DNA of 64,000 bases, taken from the NCBI GenBank assembly GCA_022606425.2, contig JAHDVF020000732.1:1-64000 (forward strand), in the 5' to 3' direction. The notes beneath the pieces were generated by a model. The model was not told where the DNA came from. It saw only the letters and a program-made list of their open reading frames with translations, and made no database searches. The translations under genes were made by a program, and so were the position numbers. Shown here one piece after another: positions 10,733 through 20,250 of the stretch; position 1 is the stretch's first letter; each line of letters begins with the position of its first letter. This DNA comes from Lepidostoma basale (taxonomy: Eukaryota; Arthropoda; Insecta; Trichoptera; Lepidostomatidae).

Positions 10733-11120
10733 AACAACAACAACAACAACAACAACAACAAACTATCATTTTGTATATCCCCGGAAGCGTAGACAGAGAG
10801 AATGCATCGCCACACTACTTTATCCCGACATACAGCGAGTCACACACGCACGTCGATTCTTCCGACTTCTAGCATTACCCATCCTTAAAATTTGATCAAT
10901 TTGTTCACGCCATGTTTTTTTCGGTCTTCTTCGACTCCGTACTTCATTCACATCGATAACGTATACTTTCTTAACCAACCTTTCATCATCCATGCGTTCA
11001 AACCATCGCCATACTTTCATAACTTTGTTCATAACAATTTATTCTGCTCTTTATTATTTACTGATATCAGCATTTGAAATTCTATCGTACATCGTTTTAT
11101 CACGCATACATCTAAGAACT
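10733..11120 (-). mobile_element. Family A LINE 3' end, (GTT)n-tail type
   Basis: An (ACA)n run at 10734-10760 is the tail read on the plus strand. Next come the 3' UTR (GTAGACAGAGAGAATG, CGCCACACTACTTT) and an open frame at 10820-11032 reading MNKVMKVWRWFERMDDERL, VKKVYVIDVNEVRSRRRPKK, TWREQIDQIL and RRACVTRCM. This is the ORF end of family A. The tail is GTT, unlike the TTAG tail of most copies, so at least two source lineages exist. Confidence 0.8.
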
Positions 11121-11220
11121 CTTATCTCTCAGATGAATTGGATAAATTAATTCTATTTTATTATTTATAATTCTAGCATATCAATCAGTCACCTTGTAGG
11201 AATACGAAATGACACTTTAA

Positions 11221-11690
11221 TAACTAACTAACTAACCATCATGCCGTCTCCCCGAAGGGGTAGACAGAAAGAATGGACTGCCACACTTTTCTTTCCTGAC
11301 ATATTTCTCTCGATTCCTGAACATTCATACATCGTGTCATGCACGCGCGTCGATTTCTCTGACTCCTCACATGGCCGACATTCAATATTTGATTTATTTG
11401 ATCGTGCCACGTTTTCCTCGGTGTTCCTCTATTTCTGGTTCCATTTACATTATTAATATATAATTTTTTTTACCATTCTTTCTTCATTCATTCTTTCCAT
11501 ATGTTCAAACCATCTTAATGATCCTTTCGTTATTTTGTTCATGACACCATCATTCGCACCGCATTCACTTCTTATATTTTCATTCGACACTCTATCATAC
11601 ACAGAGTATTCACACATTCGTCTAAGAGATCTCATTTCTACTGCATTTATTCTACTTTCATCCTTCTTTTGCCAGTTCCATAAATCATTT
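11221..11690 (-). mobile_element. Family A LINE 3' end, (TTAG)n-tail type
   Basis: (CTAA)n at 11221-11236 is followed by CATGCCGTCTCCCCGAAGGG, the family A 3' UTR. The antisense ORF end follows (DRVSNENIRSECGANDGVMN, GSLRWFEHMERMNEERMVKK) and is broken by frameshifts near 11450. The copy is truncated after the text for RMCEYSVYDR. Confidence 0.8.
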
Positions 11691-12190
11691 ATACATTTAA
11701 TAAATAAAAATAAATTTATATAAATACATTAAATAAAAAAGTTATTAAAAATGAAATTTACATGTGGCTTGATGAGATGGTATTTTATCTTCTAAACGTG
11801 TCTGGGAGCGAACGAAAACAAAACAGCGAGTTACCGGCGTGTTTACGAAAGCACGCTAGAATGTTTTTCATTTTTTCAAGATCGCATGGAACGGTATGCG
11901 TGACTGCAGTACTGGCGAAGATATGCTCCCGTCTAGCGTGCATCTGTGAGACACTCTCCGGCGAGACGTTTTTAGCTGAATCCCATTTGCAGATTCCGCG
12001 AGAGATAGGCTGCGGCTCTCATGGCTGCTAAATAAGTTCGTCAAAGCGCTCTTTATGCTGATGATATCTCTAACTATATCCGTGTGTTGCCACTTTGTTG
12101 AGAATATTTCTTAATCGAATTTATTCGTGCTTACAATTAGAGCTTTCATAATATATTATAATAAAATGAATATTTTTCATGATTTAATTG
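11691..12190. other. Unique sequence with a GC-richer core
   Basis: An 89-codon frame at 11762-12031 (MWLDEMVFYLLNVSG...) has no recognised domain. Composition at 11800-12030 is richer than the flanks. Could be a regulatory island or an unrecognised repeat. Confidence 0.3.
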
Positions 12191-12194
12191 TATC

Positions 12195-12420
12195 ATAGAG
12201 ACGAAGATGCAAATTGGAAACTGAATATGGTTGATCAAGGTGTTTACGGGACTTATGACCTGTCATTGGTTGGGTTAAGCGCACGCTTTATGTAATTACA
12301 ACATTCCCCATTCAACCTTTCCTATGACCATGTCTGACAAATTTTTGGAAGTTGTATATATGTTAAAGTCCAACACCAGAATTCACATGTCAGTTTCAAT
12401 GCGCCATCTATGAAGATTTG
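12195..12420 (-). repeat. Dispersed repeat R1, copy 2
   Basis: Reverse complement of 1334-1565 with scattered differences. Just outside it, the block CGCCATCTATGAAGATTT occurs twice (about 12402 and 12470). Confidence 0.75.
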
Positions 12421-12574
12421 ATTATATATGTTAATCTCTAAGATTACTCTATATAATCTACATACTAACGCCATCTATGAAGATTTATGTTTATTAAGCA
12501 TTAAGCAGAACATCTTTTTAACACAATGTGAAAGGCTACCCCGCCATTAGCGCATTGTTAGAAGCCGCCTGAAT

Positions 12575-12850
12575 ATTTTTAATTGAAATTTCTTGGTAGA
12601 AGTTCATTTTAAATAATGAAAACAAAAAAAAAAATCATAGTCCATTGTTTTGGCCGAAACACTATTATACTTAACGTTTTAAACTGTTAATGAATAAACT
12701 TTTTTTTGTATCACAATTGTATTTTATTTTAGGCCACAGCTGTTTCATCAACCGATGTTAAAACAGCTTTTGCGTAAAATAAAATTCAATTGTGATACAA
12801 AAAACAAAGTTTATTCATTAACAGTTTAAAAAAAAATTAGTACAAAATTT
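12575..12850. mobile_element. Palindromic element with shared leader, AGCTGT type
   Basis: The leader TTTCTTGGTAGAAGTTCATT (12589-12608) precedes inverted arms at about 12679-12735 and 12772-12831 (CTGTTAATGAATAAAC against its complement, and TTGTATCACAATTG). The centre holds CCACAGCTGTTTCATCAACC. Its complement reads GGTTGATGAAACAGCTGTGG, an eroded hammerhead-like 3' half with GAAAC-AGCT-GT(G). Confidence 0.65.
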
Positions 12851-12904
12851 CTTTATTATTATATTATTAGTGTGCTCAAACTCGTGTTGATAGTATATTA
12901 TAAT

Positions 12905-13165
12905 ATGTAAAACTCGTTTAGTTATCAAATTATTATTATTATTATTATGTTGAATCGCTCTTCACATCATGACAGCATGAGCCAAATCGATGTAAAGGAT
13001 ATTGAAGCTATCATAGTGATTCTTGTGATATGTGATAGGTAGCTAATCTATTGCCATTTTATTGTCACGTGAATCACACTGCCCACGCCGGGAATCTCCA
13101 ACCCGGAACCTTCGGGTGGCAGTCAATGCACTTACCAATCGGCCACGATCTAAACTACCATAATT
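12905..13165 (-). mobile_element. tRNA-derived SINE, copy 2
   Basis: The minus strand has a tRNA-like head around 13090-13150 (GTTCCGGGTTGGAGATTCCC as decayed box B) followed by the same body as at 5334: GCAGTGTGATTCACGTGACA, then AATAAAATGG and TAGCTACCTATCACAT. It ends in an (ATA)n-like tail at 12929-12950. Confidence 0.75.
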
Positions 13166-13329
13166 ATCCCGATGTAGTAGACGACGTGAATGATGTATGT
13201 TGGCGGAGAATTCGGACCGCAGCATTATTTTATTGCATTATAATATATAATATAATATAATACATAAAAAAAATTCATTTAATTTATATACCGTTTTTAA
13301 TTTCACATTGATCTCTAAGACAATTGTGT

Positions 13330-13625
13330 GGAAAAGTTTATGATAGTTGTCGAATGAACACATAAGAAGTGAATGCGGTACGAATGAAAGTATAATGAAC
13401 ATGATAATAAAAGGATCATTGAGATTGTTTGGACACACGGAAAGAAAGAATGATAACAAACAGAGTAGGCCCGAGTGGCATGATCAAATAAATTAAAAAA
13501 ATGAATGTCGGCCACGTGAGGAGTAGGAGAAATCGACGTGTTTGCATGACACGATGTATGAATGTTGAGGAAGCGAAAGAAGTATGTGAGAGAAGAAATG
13601 GATACGGCATGATGCTTAGTTAATT
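13330..13625 (+). mobile_element. Family A LINE 3' end, degraded
   Basis: Plus-strand text runs from GTCGAATGAACACATAAGAAG through GGATCATTGAGATTGTTTGG and GTGGCATGATCAAATAAATT to CATGACACGATGTATGAATG and ends in GCTTAGTTAATT. The middle has lost the RGRPRKTW segment. The minus-strand ORFs listed here by frame are shadows. Confidence 0.75.
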
Positions 13626-13795
13626 TTTTTTAATTATATTTGTATTCAAAAAATTGCTGAGATGACATAATAAAGACTTTTGTATGAATCGCTTAATTTG
13701 TAGTGAGGCATTATTACGAATAATTAAAAACACTTTTCTAATTTTTATTTCACCAGTATATTTTGGTTTTATCAAACGAATCGGTTTTATTCCCG

Positions 13796-13827
13796 CTGAC
13801 AAAGCTACGGTGGTAGCAAAACCGGTT
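13796..13827 (+). ncRNA. Degenerate hammerhead-like core, linear family I
   Basis: CTGACAA, A, stem II GCTAC/GTAGC around GGTG, then AAAAC-CG-GTT. Two core positions differ from consensus: G8 is A, and the first G of GAAA is A. Same layout as 47673-47704. Probably inactive. Confidence 0.5.
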
Positions 13828-13943
13828 GATTTAACAAAAACAATAATAAAACTTTTAGAAAACAGATGACGTTAAACTCCATATTAAATATTATATATTG
13901 TTTCATTATTCAGCAGTTTGTAAGTAATTATTTAATTTTTATA

Positions 13944-14138
13944 ATATTTATATTTAAAATAAAATAGAAATAGAAATAAACACTGCACTTTGTTTCTCAG
14001 GTTATTTTAATTGCCTGTTATAACGAAGCCCTGAGGAAGCTTGGGTACAAGCGAAACTAGTCGGTAATTAAAATAACCGCATAGTGGTAAAAAACAAAGT
14101 GCAGTGTTTTTATTTCTATTTTATTTTAAATATAAATA
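13944..14138 (+). mobile_element. Palindromic element with a single central hammerhead-like core
   Basis: Left arm 13944-14012 and right arm 14066-14138 are inverted copies with few mismatches (outer TATTTAAAATAAAATAG against CTATTTTATTTTAAATA, inner GGTTATTTTAATT against AATTAAAATAACC). Here the core lies once, in the centre, and the arms form an extended stem I. Family S-like text (AAACTCCATATTAAATA) precedes it at 13873-13890. Confidence 0.75.
14031..14062 (+). ncRNA. Hammerhead ribozyme-like core with long stem I (intact residues)
   Basis: CTGAGGA, A, stem II GCTTG/CAAGC closing GGTA, GAAAC, TA, GTC, with predicted cleavage after 14062. Flanking CC (14029-14030) pairs with GG (14063-14064). 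Thirteen further base pairs form between 14000-14012 and 14066-14078, leaving the 16 bases at 14013-14028 as an internal loop. All invariant core residues are present. Of all copies here it has the most convincing stem I. The unpaired A after CTGAGGA is the one departure. Confidence 0.6.
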
Positions 14139-14254
14139 ATAAAAAAAATATATATATTTCTTAACACAAAGCGAAAGCTTCATAGGAAATTTTTTATTAT
14201 TTAGTGTTAGTAAGTAAGTATTATTATTGTTTATAAAAAGTTTCGCTTTGCAAA

Positions 14255-14340
14255 GGTACATTTGATAATGCCTTAGGATGGCTAACGTATCACCATCATA
14301 AATATAAAATTAACTTCCATAAATCAGATATTTTCTGATA
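14255..14340 (+). repeat. Family S fragment
   Basis: ACATTTGATAATGCCTTAGG and CACCATCATAAATATAAAAT resemble the centre and right arm of family S. The GCGAAACATGTC part has become GGCTAACGTATC. Confidence 0.5.
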
Positions 14341-14445
14341 ATCAAATGATTTTACTGAAATCTCTTGATGGAAGTTCATTTTAAATAATACTTAAATAAA
14401 ACGATGTTTTTAAACTACTTCCACTTTTGTCTTTATTTAGACAGC

Positions 14446-14478
14446 GACCGGTTTCGCCAGGCTCGCTGGCATCGGCAG
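14446..14478 (-). ncRNA. Hammerhead-like core, family F left arm, box variant
   Basis: CTGCCGA, T, stem II GCCAG/CTGGC, GAAAC-CG-GTC. Invariant A6 is C, which should abolish normal activity. Stem II, GAAA and the GTC site are intact. Confidence 0.45.
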
Positions 14479-14606
14479 ACTGGTGACACTATTGTAAACT
14501 TAGAGTCCTTTATATAATATATATTATATAATATAATGTAAACATGTTTACCACCCCTGATCTGTATGTATATAAGGGACTCTAAGTTTACAATAGTGTC
14601 ACCAGT

Positions 14607-14639
14607 CTGTCGATGCCAGCGAGCCTGGCGAAACCGGTC
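14607..14639 (+). ncRNA. Hammerhead-like core, family F right arm, box variant
   Basis: CTGTCGA, T, GCCAG (14615-14619), CGAGC loop, CTGGC (14625-14629), GAAAC-CG-GTC. CCAGT before the box pairs with GCTGT-like bases after the cleavage site to give a short stem I. Position A6 is T. Confidence 0.45.
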
Positions 14640-14700
14640 GCTGTCTAAATAAAGACAAAAGTGTAAGTAGTTTAAAAACATCGTTTTATTTAAGTTTTAG

Positions 14701-15454
14701 ATATTTTCCGATTTTTTTTTTTTAAATAGGTATAAAAATATAATAGCTATACCCTTTACACCCATTTGGCTCGCGCTGCATTAATGTAAAGAGCTTTTTA
14801 ACAAAATAATATATTTAAAAAAAAATATTGACATAAAACTAAAACTTTTGAATAGATAGATACCTTCAGTACATCCAGTCTCTGATATCTCGCTAGGAGT
14901 TTATATTAGCGAACGTTTGAATAGGTTGTTTGTAAATAGCGTGCCTTGTCAGAGAAACTTTGAATTATTGCTGAATTAGATTGATCATTTCCTTTATTTT
15001 CTTTACAAATTTAAGATAAAACGTTTTGAGTATATGCCGAAGGACGTCTCAGGGCCCTTCCTCCAATTCCTTTGAGGCTTATACCTCAAAAGGCCGGGAC
15101 ACGTTTTACAGATGGGTACACAAGGAATATCCTGAGTTTGGAGAATCAATATACTCGTATGACACATTTCCAATGAAAATGAAATCAGGAACTACAACAA
15201 CAACGATAACGATATATATTTGTCCGTTTGTGTAAATAATTGATGAAAAAATATTGTGATCTACACATTAAGGGTGTATTGTTTATTTATTTCATACTAT
15301 TCAATTTATACGAGTATTTATGGTACGTATACAATAGCGAAGCATTGTTTTTACAAATATATGGAAGAAGAATAACCCAAATGTTTTCCTTATTAATTCA
15401 ATTATTGCGTTAGATGCATTAGAAGCACTTAATTTGGATTGGGATTGATTGTTA
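14701..15454. other. Unique sequence, nothing recognised
   Basis: A 69-codon frame at 15026-15235 shows no family resemblance. Two copies of TACGAGTA/TACTCGTA occur at 15152 and 15309. Confidence 0.35.
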
Positions 15455-15680
15455 ATCTTCTTCTTCTCTCCGGCTCTACAGTCCTGGGTGGACCTCGGCT
15501 GTCTCTAAAAAGTTTCTTCAGCCGACCCTATCCTGAGTTCTCGACTTCCACTACTTCGGTCTAACTTCCAATAATTGTAGATCCTCCAGAACGCAGTCAA
15601 GCTAACAAAGCTATGGTCTTCCTGCACTGCGTCTTCCCTCCGGTCCTGTAAATGTCAACTTTGCGGGTAAACAGTTTGAA
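15455..15680 (-). mobile_element. Non-LTR retrotransposon 3' end (AEVHPGL family), copy 2
   Basis: The minus-strand reading gives GPEGRRSAGRP, CVLEDLQLLEVRP, WKSRTQDRVG and ETAEVHPGL followed by a stop, then a GAGAAGAAGA tail at 15455-15470. The R-S-A-G-R-P motif and terminal HPGL are typical reverse-transcriptase tail features. Same family as 3246-3480. Confidence 0.65.
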
Positions 15681-15809
15681 TAAGAAAATTAATTTGAAAA
15701 TAGGTCACTAAGAAGTTTGTGGTACGACCAAAGAAATTAGTTATGAATGGCACATATTTGATATCTGAATTTGATAGAACCAGTTAGTACAGTCACTAAG
15801 TAAGAATAA

Positions 15810-16335
15810 ACTAACTAACTAACTAACCATCACGCCGTCTCTTCGAAGGGGTAGGCAGAAATAATGGACTGCCACACTTTTCTTTTCTGACATATTTCTC
15901 TCGATTCCTCAACATTTATACACCGTGTCATGCACGCCCGTCGATTTCTCTGACTCCTCACATGGCCGACGTTCATTCGTATCGTGCCACGTTTTCCTCG
16001 GTCTTCCTCTATTTCTGGTTCCATTTACATCGTTAACATATAATTTTTTTACCATTCTTTCTTCATTTATTCTTTCCATATGTCCAAACCATCTTAATGA
16101 TCCTTTCGTTATTTTGTTCATAACACCATCATTCGCACTGCATTTACTTCTTATATTTTCATTCGACACTCTATCATATACAGAGTATTTACACATTTGT
16201 CTAAGAGATCTCATTTCTACTGCATTTATTCTACTTTCATCCTTCTTTTGCTAGTTCCATGCTTCGCTTTCATACATAAGGTATAGTAGAAGAACACCAT
16301 TGTGCACTGCTATTCTAGATTTTTTGAATAGTAAG
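15810..16335 (-). mobile_element. Family A LINE 3' end, (TTAG)n-tail type, long copy
   Basis: (CTAA)n at 15813-15829, then the 3' UTR and an antisense frame at 15909-16214 reading MRSLRQMCKYSVYDRVSNEN, IRSKCSANDGVMN, GSLRWFGHMERINEERMVKK, LYVNDVNGTRNRGRPRKTWH. The RNRRACMTR part shifts frame because text between RPRKTWHD and NERRPCEESE is deleted (about 15975). The plus-strand ORF here is a shadow. Confidence 0.85.
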
Positions 16336-16765
16336 AATAAAGTATATGAAATTGCAATTAAAATGACTTGAACACTTTTTATAGCGCGTTACAATCATAG
16401 CACAGTTTCCATTAAGAAAATAAATAAATAAATGTTATGTGAGGGGGCACTTTTACGACGAAATGTTTATCGTGATGTATGGCTCAGAGTGAGAGTTCAG
16501 GCCTTAATTCTGAATCGCGTTTATTTACCTTCATAGCCACACCCTACATTTTATGGTACAAGCATTCCGGAAGCTTGTAATTTTCTCTACAGATCCGACC
16601 TTCGTTGATCTACTTTTTGATATTTCTATCATCTTAAAACACTCATCCCGATTATTGGGACCCCTAAAAAAATAATAAATTAAGGAGAATACGTATTCTG
16701 ATTTTCTAATACACATCCCCTAGGAAATTATATTACCAATAATATACCATTTCATTAAAAAAAAC
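16336..16765. other. Unique sequence, nothing recognised
   Basis: No feature supported. Confidence 0.35.
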
Positions 16766-17225
16766 TAACTAACCATCACGCCGTTTCCCGGAAGGGTGTG
16801 CAGAGAGGATTGATCACCATACTGCTCTGTCCTAACATACTTTCGACATTTTTCTACATTTATGCATCGTAACATGCACGCTCGTCGATTTTTCCGACAA
16901 CGAATTTGACTGCCTTTTAGTATTTAATTAATTTGGTCATGCCGTGCTTTCCTTGGTTTTCCACGGCTTTATTTTTCACTCACACTGCTTGTATACAACT
17001 GTTCAATTACTCTTCTTCTCACATCTATTTGTTCCAGACGCCCAAATCATCTCAACAATCCTTTTTTAATTTTACTTATAACGCAATCATCTGCCTTAAA
17101 TTTCTTCCTTCATTCGTCGTTTGATATTCTATTACATATAGTTTTTCCGCACGTATTTCTCAAAAATCGTTTCTACGGCATTTATCATAATTTCATCCTT
17201 CTTTCGCCAACTCCAAGCTTCACTT
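16766..17225 (-). mobile_element. Family A-like LINE 3' end, diverged subfamily
   Basis: CTAACTAACCATCACGCCGT at 16766-16785, then the diverged 3' UTR (CATACTGCTCTGTCCTAACA) and antisense ORF text through CTTTCGCCAACTCCAAGCTT, the equivalent of the W-x-W-x-K-K-D-E-S segment. More eroded than the 15810 copy. Confidence 0.7.
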
Positions 17226-18045
17226 CCATAGATAATTTATATAAATAAATAAATGTTTGCCTTTTTAATAAATACTTTAAATTAAATTAAATGTGTGTAA
17301 CATTAAAATAATCAAATTTCAAACAACGAATACAATGTTCGCACAATTTCATACAATTTGTAGTCATACTAAAAGAGAGCTATATTGATCATTCAAGTTA
17401 AACTATTTACAAGTTATTGATCAACACGGAGTTCTCCTTGAATTGAAATACTCCCAACATGTGTAACAATGAAATCCGAGATATGGGCTTTCATTGTTTT
17501 TATCAGCACAAAGAAGAAATTTGAAGCCTAACATTTTTTATATATTTTTTTCATTGTCAAATTTTTAATTTAAATTTATCAAATTTTCTTCCTTCTTTGG
17601 TACAATCGGGGTGATTTTTTTTACTTTGTAAGTCGACTTTTTGGGGAAAATCTAAAAACTATGTTTAACTTCTAGTTTTTTTGGTGTATAAACACACAAT
17701 GAATTGATTGATACTTTAAAAGTTAGCATACTCAACTATTAACGGATTCATAGAATGCGCAGGTTTTCTTAAAATATTTATAGGATACACGTTTTGTGAG
17801 TTTGCGCGTACAATACAATTTTAAAATCAATTTGTGTAATGCACAGTTAATATCTTGGAAGTAAATAAATATTTTATTATTTTTTGAAGAGATGGTATTG
17901 AAACTAAATCACCTTCGATCATTACAAAAACATTACATTAAATACATTACAAGCATTACAAATTAATATATTATACGATAAACTTTGAAAAAAAAACAAC
18001 CTAGGTGTGTAGAATTTTGTAGTATAGTATGTCAACATATTCTTA
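17226..18045. other. AT-rich sequence, nothing recognised
   Basis: No feature supported. Confidence 0.35.
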
Positions 18046-18049
18046 ATAT

Positions 18050-18665
18050 ATTTGCGCTTCTCTGAGAAAATGTAATGGTTTCAAATCCATAAGATAACAC
18101 CGGTAGGACGCAGCAGTCGAACACCTTCCATTTAAGGTTGATGGGGGTTCATGGATTTTTCAAAATATGATCTAATTAACGGAAGGCAGCCCAAACCAAA
18201 CCAATTCTTCGGTCGATTTCTGCGGTTTGGTTTTCTCTGCTCAGTACTATTTTGTGGCCCAAATATATACGAGTATACTCGTATGAATCGACCATTTCGA
18301 TTGCGGTGTTGTCTATTGTGATCTGTACAGGAGTAGGTGCCATGATTTTCGTCTTCCTAAGATTCAGGATTCAAGCACAAATGAATTAAGAATTGCCCAA
18401 AAATCTATGTAAAGAGCGATTTTGAGAATCAGTATAGCGGATGGGGTGAGAAACACCACTATTAGAGCCAGAACATGAGTGTCGGACATCATCGGAAGAG
18501 TGGCAGCACTAAAATGGCGCTGAGCAGGCCATGTCGCTCGCAGCTCTGACGATAGATGGATAAAACACCTCCTTTGCTGGTGTCCTAGAACTGCAACCCG
18601 AAACCCAGGACGCCCTCAATTTTGATGGAGGGACGACTCTCGAATATGATGATTTTAAAGTTTTT
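18050..18665 (+). mobile_element. Non-LTR retrotransposon with inverted 5' segment (twin priming)
   Basis: The 3' segment on the plus strand (about 18385-18660) reads ELRIAQKSM, RAILRISIADGVRNTTIRAR, VSDIIGRVAALKWR, AGHVARSSDDRWIKHLL and RNPGRP. The segment before it in the protein lies on the minus strand at 18365 down to 18050 (LNLRKTKIMAPTPVQITIDN, IYLGHKIVLSREN, AEIDRRIGLVWAAFR, FDCCVLPVLSYGFET). The inverted block begins, at the outer edge, with text for ...ANILRI, where the plus segment starts (ELRI). Stops and frameshifts show decay. Confidence 0.75.
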
Positions 18666-18699
18666 CTATGGTTAAAATTTATCAATAACAACCTGAGTG

Positions 18700-19080
18700 T
18701 GGGCTAGGTTTACGTGCAAAAGCTTTAGCAAGCAATGTGACCAAAATGACGATGGTCAGATGGACTGAAGGCATAAACTGATCGGATAAAGTCTACAACG
18801 AGTGTATCCGGGGTAGTTTTAAGGGCGGCTCTATAATAATAGATAAAGTTGAAGAAGCCCCGTTGAGATGGTTTGGCCACGTCATGCGCCAAAAAGATAA
18901 CTTTATTATAAAATCTGTCTTAGGAATCTCAGCGGTCCAAAGGGGTAGAGGACGGCGCTTGGCGACATGAGGTCTTCTATCGAGGCCACTTTTAAGAAAT
19001 GTGGACTCAACAGAAAGCAGACCCAAATCAGAGCGTCCTGGGGAAATCATGTTAGGAGGGGATACCCAACATAAAGTGGG
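18700..19080 (+). mobile_element. Non-LTR reverse transcriptase C-terminal fragment
   Basis: The plus-strand reading gives VYNECIRGSFKGGSI, VEEAPLRWFGHVMRQKD, SVLGISAVQRGRGRR, then in a shifted frame DMRSSIEATFKKCGLNRKQT and QIRASWGNHVRRGYPT. The order L-R-W-F-G-H-V-M-R, R-G-R-G-R, W and a closing ADPT-like motif marks the end of a non-LTR polymerase. It differs in sequence from family A. The 98-codon minus-strand ORF is a shadow. Confidence 0.7.
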
Positions 19081-19665
19081 AAATGGCATAATGAAAGAAA
19101 AACTCGAAGGATGTTAATAATGATTAAATACAAAAATATGTAACCTCAATTATTTATACAAATTTTAAGACAAAACTATTCTTTTGTAATATAAATTGAC
19201 ACATAAAACACCATCATCGCAAATGAATATATCATTCGGTTTATAAATCAGATAGGAACCATTTTGTCTCACCCCGTTGTAGGCATAACATGTGGTGGGC
19301 TAATGATGTTACAGCTTGGTATTTTAAAGGCAATCAATTCAGCTAATACGATGGATGTTTGTATTGCGGTTTTAATTGGAAACTGAATGAAATTTTCCTG
19401 AACGATGATACGGGTTCGGAACAAATTAATGTTTTCATAACACGCCAACAGCCGTCATCGGTTTCCGCTAATTAAGAGAAGCGAAGCTTGCAGGATTCTC
19501 GTAAACTTATCGAAGAATGTGTAAGTGGTTTATGTGGCTCCAATAGAATACAATTTACGTAAATACTCGTACATAATCACATGTTTCGTAGACTCATGAA
19601 AACATAGTGATTATTTGGAGAATTTCGGGAAATATTTTGGGATGGATTAACCAAACAAGAAAATA
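19081..19665. other. Unique sequence with a conserved-looking island
   Basis: Positions 19290-19530 are GC-richer and carry repeated TAAT strings and GCTAATTAAG, reminiscent of homeodomain-binding clusters. No coding potential. Confidence 0.3.
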
Positions 19666-19669
19666 AGGA

Positions 19670-19970
19670 AGAAAAGTAATGACTGTATCAACATTAAAAT
19701 TAAAAAAACAATTTAATGCTTTGGACACATGGAACAAACATATTAGAGAAGAATTATTATTAAGAAGGTTAAGCAGAATGAGTGGAATAAGAAGCCGAGG
19801 ACGACCTAAGAAAGCATGTCATGACCAAGACATTTTGAAAAGACGGTTACATTAAAAGTCTGAAAAATCGACGAGGTAATACATATTAATGGTGTCAGGC
19901 CTGAGGAGTATGATAGTCCATCCTCTGTATCTAACCCTCTGGGGAATTGGTTTGTTCGTTTAACAACGAA
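19670..19970 (+). mobile_element. Family A-like LINE 3' end, degraded
   Basis: Plus-strand text CAATTTAATGCTTTGGACAC, AAGCCGAGGACGACC (KPRTT/SRGRPKK), CATGTCATGACCAAGACATT and TCCATCCTCTGTATCTAACC follows the order of the family A ORF end and 3' UTR. Confidence 0.55.
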
Positions 19971-19974
19971 TTCT

Positions 19975-20250
19975 ATTATCTTTAATGAACTTCCGCCTAG
20001 AAATTTTCTCAACCAAAATTATTATTTTAATATTTGATAAATGTTTAAAGGTTGTGAAATTTTTTAGGATTTATTTCATATAAGTAGTACTTTCTGATAG
20101 TATTATTAAGTTGTTTGGTTTATCTTAAACATAACAAATCTATTTGATGCCATTTAAAAAAATGTATGTATGTGTAAATGTATGTACCACAATAAATTTT
20201 TATGAGATACCACGACAGCTGTTTCGCCAACCTAGCAATTATTATATCAT
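19975..20250 (-). repeat. Leader fragment and AGCTGT-type hammerhead remnant
   Basis: 19985-20010 is the complement of the shared leader (GGCGGAAGTTCATTAAAG). 20214-20235 on the minus strand reads GGTTGGCGAAACAGCTGTCG, the 3' half of the AGCTGT-type core with GAAAC-AGCT-GTC. The CTGANGA half is missing. Confidence 0.45.

Larger units (their letters stand above)
14354..14700. mobile_element. Palindromic element, family F, near-identical 125-bp arms
   Basis: After the shared leader (TCTTGATGGAAGTTCATTTT, 14362-14381), arms 14390-14515 and 14571-14695 are inverted copies with only about four differences, around a 55-bp AT-rich centre. Each arm carries TGCCAGCGAGC...GGCGAAACCGGTC preceded by CTGCCGA (minus strand) or CTGTCGA (plus strand). 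The overlapping 82-codon ORF is a by-product of the palindrome. Confidence 0.8.

Noticed and set aside
14433..14681. 82-codon ORF in palindrome F
   Set aside because: Its N- and C-terminal halves are mirror products of the inverted repeat; no protein family.
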